A stretch of DNA of 8,706 bases from Flavobacteriaceae bacterium. Lineage in GTDB: Bacteria > Bacteroidota > Bacteroidia > Flavobacteriales > Flavobacteriaceae. Where the stretch lies: assembly GCA_013001365.1 (NCBI GenBank), contig JABDMQ010000173.1, positions 1 through 8,706 of the forward strand, given 5' to 3'. The notes under the pieces are model-generated. The model was given only the letters and a program-made list of their open reading frames with translations. It made no database searches and was not told the DNA's origin. How positions within the stretch are numbered: the stretch's first letter is position 1; every line of letters begins with the position of its first letter. The position numbers and the translations under genes were made by a program. This document shows, piece after piece, positions 1 through 5,245 of the stretch.

Positions 1-484
1 ATCCTATGACCAAACATTTCTTGGCTATTCCTGCTTTTATGAATGCCTGTGCCTGAATAACGCCTTCTACCCAACCTGGACATCCAAAAAGAATGTCATA
101 AGCGACACATTTAGCGTTCTTAATGCGCAGGCTATGTTTAACACGTGATGCTAAACACGGCAATAAATCACTTTGAAGGGTATTGTGCTTGACATCACCA
201 AAATTGTGAGCACATATAATATAATCTAGTTCCTCTCGGTTTATATTGGCGTCTTCGATGGCTTTTTCAGCCGCAAAAAATGCCAAATCAGAAGAGCTTA
301 AATGATTCTTTGCATAACGACGTTCAGCAATGCCGGTTATGGCCTTGAATTTTTCAACTATGATCTCGTTAGGGGATTCGATAGATGATCCATCAACATT
401 TAAAAAATTGTGCTGATGAAAATCATCATTTTTCTCAATGATATCCGGGACATAACTCCCAGTACCAGTAATCTTGATACTCAT
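1..484 (-). CDS. FabH/KAS-III-like 3-oxoacyl-ACP synthase, N-terminal part (gene cut by window edge)
   Basis: The first 161 residues are present; the 3' part lies beyond the window start. The protein begins MSIKITGTGSYVPD, the usual first strand of the thiolase fold in ketoacyl-ACP synthase III enzymes, and continues with FKAITGIAERRYA (about 46-58) and SSDLAFFAAEKAIEDA (about 64-79), both typical of the family. Cys135 in AYDILFGCPGW sits where the family has its acyl-accepting cysteine. Known family members condense an acyl-CoA or acyl-ACP with a malonyl thioester in the cytosol. The motif reads GCPGW rather than the AACxGF type of housekeeping FabH, and residues of about 23-45 look like an insertion, so this is probably a specialised paralogue of unknown substrate rather than the main FabH. 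The His and Asn catalytic residues lie outside the window. The ATG at 482-484 gives the expected N-terminus. It lies 98 bp downstream of gcvP on the same strand, and I see no clear promoter or terminator between them, so cotranscription is possible. Confidence 0.88.
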   Translation of the reverse strand, partial: MSIKITGTGSYVPDIIEKNDDFHQHNFLNVDGSSIESPNEIIVEKFKAITGIAERRYAKNHLSSSDLAFFAAEKAIEDANINREELDYIICAHNFGDVKHNTLQSDLLPCLASRVKHSLRIKNAKCVAYDILFGCPGWVEGVIQAQAFIKAGIAKKCLVIG

Positions 485-582
485 ATAATAATTTTAATTA
501 GTCCAGTAATATAGCGAATATATGAATATTGCAATTATGACATTAATTGTTCTTGGTAATTCTACGATGTCCAAAACCAATA

Positions 583-3432
583 TTATGCCTCTACAAAGTC
601 TTCAATCGGTGCGCAAGTACATATCAAGTTCCTGTCTCCGTATGCATCATCTACCCGCCTCACAGAAGGCCAGAACTTATTATCCCTTATATAATCCAAA
701 GGAAATGCTGCTAGTTCCCTAGAATAAGAAAAATGCCAATTATCCGAAGTGACCATGTCCATGGTATGTGGAGAGTTCTTCAAAATATTATTTTCATCAT
801 CTTTGGAAACCGAGTCGATTTCATTTTTAATCGAGATCATTGCTTGACAGAATCGATCCAATTCTGTTTTGCCTTCACTTTCAGTTGGCTCGATCATCAT
901 TGTGCCTGCTACTGGAAATGAAACCGTTGGCGCATGAAAGCCATAGTCCATCAATCGTTTTGCTATGTCACTTACTTCAATGCCATGTGCCTTGAAAGGC
1001 CTGCAGTCAATAATCATTTCGTGTGCTGCACGACCTTGCTCGCCAGTATACAGGACTTCATAATGCCCTTCTAGTTTCTCCTTGATATAATTGGCATTTA
1101 GGATTGCTATTCGCGTTGATTCTGTCAATCCTTCAGCTCCGAGCATGCATATGTACCCATAGGAAATAATACAAGCAAGAGCGCTTCCCCATGGAGCAGC
1201 TGATATGGATGAAATAGCATTAACGCCTCCTGTCCGAATTACTGGATTTCCAGGAAGGAAAGGCACCAATTGCTCAGCAACGCAAATAGGGCCAACGCCT
1301 GGACCACCACCACCATGAGGGATGGCAAAGGTTTTATGAAGGTTTAAATGACAAACATCCGCTCCAATATTACCAGGATTTGTCAATCCTACCTGGGCAT
1401 TCATATTGGCACCATCCATATAGACCTGCCCACCATGGTCATGTATGATCTTTGTTATGTCTTTTATCGCAGATTCAAAAACACCATGAGTAGATGGATA
1501 GGTGACCATTAAAGCTGCAAGATTATCTGAATGTGATTCGGCTTTTTGCCTTAGATCATCTACATCTATATTACCTTCTTCAGTAGCTTTCGTCACAACC
1601 ACTTTCATTCCTGCCATTACTGCACTTGCTGGATTCGTACCATGAGCTGAGGAAGGAATCAGACAAATATTACGATGGTTGTCACCTCTTGATTCATGAT
1701 AAGCCTTTATGACCATTAATCCTGCAAATTCACCTTGTGCACCAGAATTTGGTTGCAATGAGGTGCCGGCAAATCCTGTTATCTCAGTTAGTTGCTGTTC
1801 CAGTTTTTTCAATACTAATTGGTAGCCTTTGGCTTGATCGAGCGGAACGAATGGATGGATGTTTCCCCAATTTGCCCAACTCAATGGAAGCATCTCCGAA
1901 GCGGCATTGAGTTTCATGGTGCATGATCCCAACGATATCATCGAGTGATTAAGAGATAGGTCCTTGCGCTCCAATTTCTTGATATAGCGCATCAAGTCTG
2001 TTTCAGAATGGTAGGTATTAAAGACATCTAATGTCAAGAATTCACTTTTTCGCTTTACAGAATCATGTATGACCTCTCTTGAGGTCAATTTTGATAGTGA
2101 TTCTGCTTTCTGTCCATTAACCTCAGCAAATATTGAGATAATATTATTCAAGTCTGAGAGGGTTGTTGTCTCATTTAATGAAATTGCAACTGTTTTATTA
2201 TCAGGGTAATAGAAATTGAGTTCAAGTTTTTCTGCTAATGGCTTTATAAGTTCAGCATTTACGGGAATTTGAATGGTATCAAAATAAGAACTATTGGTTT
2301 GATCGAATCCCATTTGCTTTAATGCGTTGGCCAAAGTGGTTGCAGAACGATGTACCTTCTTGGCAATGAATTTAAGACCTTTCGGTCCATGATAAACAGC
2401 ATACATTCCAGCCATTACAGCCAAGAGCACTTGAGCTGTACAAATATTTGAAGTGGCTCTATCCCGTTTAATATGTTGTTCACGTGTTTGCAATGCCATA
2501 CGCAAGGCACGATTACCATCTGCATCCTTAGTGACACCAATGATTCGTCCCGGTATGTGCCGTTTGAATTCTTCCTTGGTCGCAAAATATGCTGCATGAG
2601 GTCCACCGTATCCCATAGGAATACCAAATCTCTGAGTCGATCCGACTACCACATCAGCACCAAAATGGCCTGGTGATTCTAATAGAGCCAAGCTCAATAT
2701 ATCGGCAGCAACCGCGACTTTTATATTGGTATTTTTAGCATTGGCAATAAAGGCTTCGAGGTCCATAACCTGACCACTTTTTCCAGGATATTGAAGGATG
2801 GCGCCAAAATAATCCGTTGAAAAATCGAAAGATTCGACTTTACCAACAACCAATTCTATACCAATTGGCGTTGATCGGGTTTCCAACAAAGACAATGTTT
2901 GCGGCAATATCTCATCACTTACGAAAAACTTGTTGATGTTATTCTTTTTCTGGTCACGTTCACGAACTGCAAAAAGCAAACTCATGGCCTCTGCGGCGGC
3001 CGTACTCTCGTCTAATAGTGAGGCATTGGCCAATTCCATTCCTGTTAGATCGGTAACCATGGTCTGGAAATTGAGCAAGGCTTCTAAACGTCCTTGTGCA
3101 ATTTCAGCTTGATAAGGTGTATATGCGGTATACCATCCTGGGTTTTCGAGGATATTGCGCTGAATAACAGCTGGTAATACTGTTGGATGGTACCCTAAAC
3201 CAATATATGATCTAAAGACCTTGTTCTTTGAAGCTAATTCATGAATATGTCCTAAGTACTCTTGCTCGCTCATTGCCTTGTCAAGATCAAGGCCATTTTT
3301 TAGCCTAATGTTCTTAGGAATAGTTTCATCAATGAGTTGATCGAGTGATTCAGTGCCAACTGTTTTGAGCATTTCAGCATGATCAGATTGCCTAGGGCCA
3401 ATGTGGCGCAGTGCAAAAGAATCTGTATTCAT
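583..3432 (-). CDS. gcvP: Glycine dehydrogenase (decarboxylating), glycine cleavage system P-protein
   Basis: This is a full-length single-chain P-protein of 949 residues, similar in size to the E. coli enzyme. It decarboxylates glycine using pyridoxal phosphate and passes the aminomethyl group to the lipoyl arm of GcvH, in the cytosol. The N-terminal half begins MNTDSFALRHIGP and contains the glycine-rich GSTQRFGIPMGYGGPHA (about 264-280). The C-terminal half contains SLGSCTMKLN (about 500-509), SSAHGTNPAS (about 594-603) and the PLP-binding LNLHKTFAIPHGGGGPG, where Lys700 is the expected Schiff-base lysine. Both halves are intact with no frameshift. An in-frame TTG at 3459 would add nine residues, but it lies inside a TAATTTTG promoter element and the added residues look unlike the family, so I choose the ATG at 3430-3432. 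gcvT and gcvH are not in the window. The inferred leader of about 20 nt leaves no room for a glycine riboswitch. Confidence 0.97.
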   Translation of the reverse strand: MNTDSFALRHIGPRQSDHAEMLKTVGTESLDQLIDETIPKNIRLKNGLDLDKAMSEQEYLGHIHELASKNKVFRSYIGLGYHPTVLPAVIQRNILENPGWYTAYTPYQAEIAQGRLEALLNFQTMVTDLTGMELANASLLDESTAAAEAMSLLFAVRERDQKKNNINKFFVSDEILPQTLSLLETRSTPIGIELVVGKVESFDFSTDYFGAILQYPGKSGQVMDLEAFIANAKNTNIKVAVAADILSLALLESPGHFGADVVVGSTQRFGIPMGYGGPHAAYFATKEEFKRHIPGRIIGVTKDADGNRALRMALQTREQHIKRDRATSNICTAQVLLAVMAGMYAVYHGPKGLKFIAKKVHRSATTLANALKQMGFDQTNSSYFDTIQIPVNAELIKPLAEKLELNFYYPDNKTVAISLNETTTLSDLNNIISIFAEVNGQKAESLSKLTSREVIHDSVKRKSEFLTLDVFNTYHSETDLMRYIKKLERKDLSLNHSMISLGSCTMKLNAASEMLPLSWANWGNIHPFVPLDQAKGYQLVLKKLEQQLTEITGFAGTSLQPNSGAQGEFAGLMVIKAYHESRGDNHRNICLIPSSAHGTNPASAVMAGMKVVVTKATEEGNIDVDDLRQKAESHSDNLAALMVTYPSTHGVFESAIKDITKIIHDHGGQVYMDGANMNAQVGLTNPGNIGADVCHLNLHKTFAIPHGGGGPGVGPICVAEQLVPFLPGNPVIRTGGVNAISSISAAPWGSALACIISYGYICMLGAEGLTESTRIAILNANYIKEKLEGHYEVLYTGEQGRAAHEMIIDCRPFKAHGIEVSDIAKRLMDYGFHAPTVSFPVAGTMMIEPTESEGKTELDRFCQAMISIKNEIDSVSKDDENNILKNSPHTMDMVTSDNWHFSYSRELAAFPLDYIRDNKFWPSVRRVDDAYGDRNLICTCAPIEDFVEA

Positions 3433-3456
3433 TCTTGAGGAATTGAAATTGAAGCC

Positions 3457-3464
3457 CAAAATTA
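3457..3464 (-). promoter_or_regulatory. Candidate -7 element of the gcvP promoter
   Basis: Read on the minus strand this is TAATTTTG, an exact match to the Bacteroidota -7 consensus TAnnTTTG. Transcription would start about five bases downstream and leave a leader of roughly 20 nt before the gcvP ATG at 3432. No clear TTG is seen at the -33 position, so the match rests on the -7 box alone. A short inverted repeat (3480-3501) covers the region where -33 would fall. Confidence 0.5.
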
Positions 3465-3514
3465 CGGATAATTAAACGTTTTCTTTAGAGGCGAAAAGAA
3501 AGTTTTTTAACCAT

Positions 3515-3547
3515 TTTGAGGGGTTATTAACACATTGCCTATTTTTG
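3515..3547 (+). promoter_or_regulatory. Candidate promoter of the UbiA-like gene
   Basis: TTTG at 3515-3518 and TATTTTTG at 3540-3547 match the Bacteroidota -33 and -7 elements, with 21 bases between them, within the usual range. The -7 box ends only four bases before the ATG at 3552, so a transcript from here would be leaderless or nearly so. The match may be coincidental in AT-rich DNA. Confidence 0.45.
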
Positions 3548-3551
3548 TTTA

Positions 3552-4394
3552 ATGCAGTTATTGAGGCATATTTTCAATTTTTATATAAATAGTAGTATTC
3601 ATGTTGCTTTAGCGGTATTTTGCTTGTCTTGTTTAACGTTGATTGAGTTCAACATTAAATACAATGAAAACATCTTGTTATTCATTTTTTTCGCGACGAT
3701 TACTGGCTATAATTTTGTCAAGTATTTTGGAATTGCCAAATTTCATCATAGACGTCTAACACAAAAACTGAAAATCATTCAGGTATTCTCATTGATCTGT
3801 TTTGTGTTTTTGTGCTATTATGCCATTAAATTGAATACAAATACTATTTATTTCATTGCAATTCTTGGAGCTGTTACGTTCTTATATACCATTCCTTTCC
3901 TACCAAAGAAGATATTGTTGGATGAAGCGATGAACCTGAGGAAAATAAGTGGGCTGAAGATCTATGTAATTGCGTTTGTCTGGAGTTGTGTGACCGTGGT
4001 ACTGCCATTAATTGATTCTGGGATTGCTTTTGATTGGAATGTAATTATCACTGGGATACAAAGGTTCATTTATGTTCTTGTTGTAATGCTTCCTTTTGAG
4101 ATTAGGGATATGGGCTACGATAGTATCAAGCTTTCAACAATTCCGCAGCAGATCGGCATAAGAAATAGCAAGATTATAGGCGTTCTTTTGTTAATGCCAT
4201 TTTTCTTCCTTGAATTCTTCAAGGATGATATTTCACCAATTTCGATTACAGCTTTGCTCATCGTTACAGTTTTTATGGCCATTGCTGTACTATTGGCAAA
4301 AATTAATCAACCGGAATATTACGCTTCTTTTTGGGTTGAAGGTATTCCGATCGTATGGCTTTTAATTTCATGGATAGGAATTACCTATTTATGA
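3552..4394 (+). CDS. UbiA-family-like polytopic membrane protein (putative prenyltransferase, degenerate first motif)
   Basis: The 280-residue protein is very hydrophobic, with about nine predicted membrane segments (roughly 14-34, 41-58, 75-93, 98-116, 136-154, 168-184, 206-222, 229-249 and 263-280), the number seen in UbiA-type intramembrane prenyltransferases. EIRDMGYDSIKLSTIPQQIG (183-202) resembles the second Asp motif of UbiA/MenA-like enzymes, with a DxxxD at Asp186 and Asp190, followed by the usual Thr-Ile-Pro and Ile-Gly. LRKISGLKIYVIAFVW (129-144) resembles the family's mid-protein segment. The first motif, normally NDxxD at the end of helix 2, appears as GYNFVKYFG (52-60): the Asn is kept but both Asp are missing. 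Family members transfer prenyl groups to aromatic or other acceptors using Mg2+. Whether this one is catalytic is uncertain. It is divergent from gcvP, and its last 10 bases overlap the end of the convergent zinc-protein gene. The ATG at 3552 is the only reasonable start. Confidence 0.75.
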   Translation: MQLLRHIFNFYINSSIHVALAVFCLSCLTLIEFNIKYNENILLFIFFATITGYNFVKYFGIAKFHHRRLTQKLKIIQVFSLICFVFLCYYAIKLNTNTIYFIAILGAVTFLYTIPFLPKKILLDEAMNLRKISGLKIYVIAFVWSCVTVVLPLIDSGIAFDWNVIITGIQRFIYVLVVMLPFEIRDMGYDSIKLSTIPQQIGIRNSKIIGVLLLMPFFFLEFFKDDISPISITALLIVTVFMAIAVLLAKINQPEYYASFWVEGIPIVWLLISWIGITYL

Positions 4395-4645
4395 TTAGCT
4401 AGTTCTTTTTGAAAGGCTTTTTTCAGACTGTTCTTTTCTGAAGAAGGCATTATCTCGACTTCTTTTCTTTTCATGATCTTGGTTAATTTTGAATTGTTCT
4501 TGGAGTATTCTCGGCAAACCCGACAATACAATAGGTGAATATTCAGTTTGATCTTTTCCCATAATGTAGCTTCATTGTATTGCGATTTATCACAGTTGTG
4601 ATTGGCTTCTTCGCAGGGAATAAAAATTTTATTAGACTTTTTCAT
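4385..4645 (-). CDS. Small zinc-binding anti-sigma-like protein (ZAS type), soluble
   Basis: This 86-residue, Lys-rich protein begins MKKSNKIFIPCEEANHNCDK. It carries HLLYCRVC at 37-44, an HxxxCxxC arrangement (His37, Cys41, Cys44) typical of zinc-binding anti-sigma (ZAS) domains, with Cys11, His16 and Cys18 as further possible ligands. There is no membrane segment, so it should be cytosolic. It starts 5 bp after the stop of the ECF sigma gene on the same strand, the usual place for a cognate anti-sigma factor. The inference is that it binds and restrains that sigma factor, possibly releasing it on thiol oxidation or zinc loss. Upstream in-frame starts (TTG at 4717, ATG at 4678) lie inside the sigma gene and add residues with no family look, so I choose the ATG at 4643-4645. 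The residues after about 60 are charged and low in complexity. Its stop codon lies within the end of the convergent membrane-protein gene. Confidence 0.82.
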   Translation of the reverse strand: MKKSNKIFIPCEEANHNCDKSQYNEATLWEKIKLNIHLLYCRVCREYSKNNSKLTKIMKRKEVEIMPSSEKNSLKKAFQKELANHK

Positions 4646-4650
4646 AGGTA

Positions 4651-5208
4651 TTATTCTAACCAGTTCTTTTTGAGGCATTCGGCCATCATTGTTCTTGCCC
4701 TGTGAATGATGACCCAAAGATTAGACGGTGTAATGTTCAATTCATTACAAATAGCCTCGGTTTCGTAACCCAATAAGGTCTTCATCTTGAATACAGTTGC
4801 TTGCTTTTCCGGTAATTTATCAATACAATCGTGAATGGCAAGTCCAAGTTCGGAATTCTCGAGATTGTCTTCTGCAGTCTTATCGAAAGGGTCTGCAACG
4901 CGTTCTTCAAGCCAATCGCCTTCTGACTCTGCATCACTATTATACGAAATACGTACTTCAGCCTTACCTTTTTTACTATTGATCCTTCTGTAATGATCAA
5001 TGATCTTGCGTTTTAAAATGGATACCAACCATGTGCGTTCGCTTGCTTCTCCTTTGAAATTTTTCATGGACTTCAGGCCTGCAAAAAATGTATCCTGTAC
5101 AAGGTCCTGAGCCATTTCCCGATCATTTACACGTGTAATGGTGTAATTGAATAGATAATCAGAATACTTATCAATCCATCTGTTTGGATTTATTTCATGT
5201 TCTGGCAT
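4651..5208 (-). CDS. ECF-type sigma-70 family RNA polymerase sigma factor
   Basis: The protein has 185 residues and the two-domain layout of an ECF (group 4) sigma factor. Region 2 spans about 14-76: YSDYLFNYTITRVNDREMAQDLVQDTF holds the core-binding helix, and ERTWLVSILKRKIIDHYRR is the -10 recognition helix. An acidic linker (about 90-118) follows. Region 4 spans about 122-183, with LPEKQATVFKMK, then the helix-turn-helix ETEAICNELNITPSNLWVIIHRAR and a closing ECLKKNW. The style resembles the group I know as TIGR02943, but I could not test this. It would redirect RNA polymerase to a stress or envelope regulon that the sequence does not identify. It starts 37 bp after the M3 peptidase gene and ends 5 bp before the putative anti-sigma gene. 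The ATG at 5206-5208 is preferred; an in-frame TTG at 5226 would add only six residues within the short gap. Confidence 0.95.
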   Translation of the reverse strand: MPEHEINPNRWIDKYSDYLFNYTITRVNDREMAQDLVQDTFFAGLKSMKNFKGEASERTWLVSILKRKIIDHYRRINSKKGKAEVRISYNSDAESEGDWLEERVADPFDKTAEDNLENSELGLAIHDCIDKLPEKQATVFKMKTLLGYETEAICNELNITPSNLWVIIHRARTMMAECLKKNWLE

Positions 5209-5210
5209 TA

Positions 5211-5226
5211 GAGCAATTTTGAGCAA
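5211..5226 (-). repeat. Short direct repeat upstream of the sigma factor start
   Basis: Read on the minus strand, TTGCTC occurs twice (5226-5221 and 5216-5211), separated by AAAA, so the copies repeat every 10 bases, about one helical turn. It sits just before the sigma gene ATG and just after a weak -7-like TATTTTAG (5234-5227). It could be a protein site or chance. Confidence 0.25.
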
Positions 5227-5245
5227 CTAAAATAAACTAAATATT

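Noticed and set aside
522..1000. Short plus-strand frames at 522-722 and 733-921
   Set aside because: They lie largely antisense within gcvP, show no recognisable protein features and have no clear promoter.
3433..3551. Glycine riboswitch upstream of gcvP
   Set aside because: The inferred leader is only about 20 nt and the whole intergenic region is 119 bp shared by two promoters; I see no tandem aptamer-like structure.
4646..4717. Longer version of the zinc protein starting at TTG 4717 or ATG 4678
   Set aside because: The extra residues are a frame-shifted reading of the sigma factor C-terminus and do not resemble anti-sigma proteins; ATG 4645 gives a compact protein 5 bp after the sigma stop.
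5209..5226. TTG start for the sigma factor
   Set aside because: It adds six residues with no family support, and an ATG at 5208 is available.
5227..5234. Separate promoter for the sigma factor (TATTTTAG on the minus strand)
   Set aside because: It differs from TAnnTTTG at one key base and has no TTG at a suitable -33 distance, so I did not call it a promoter.
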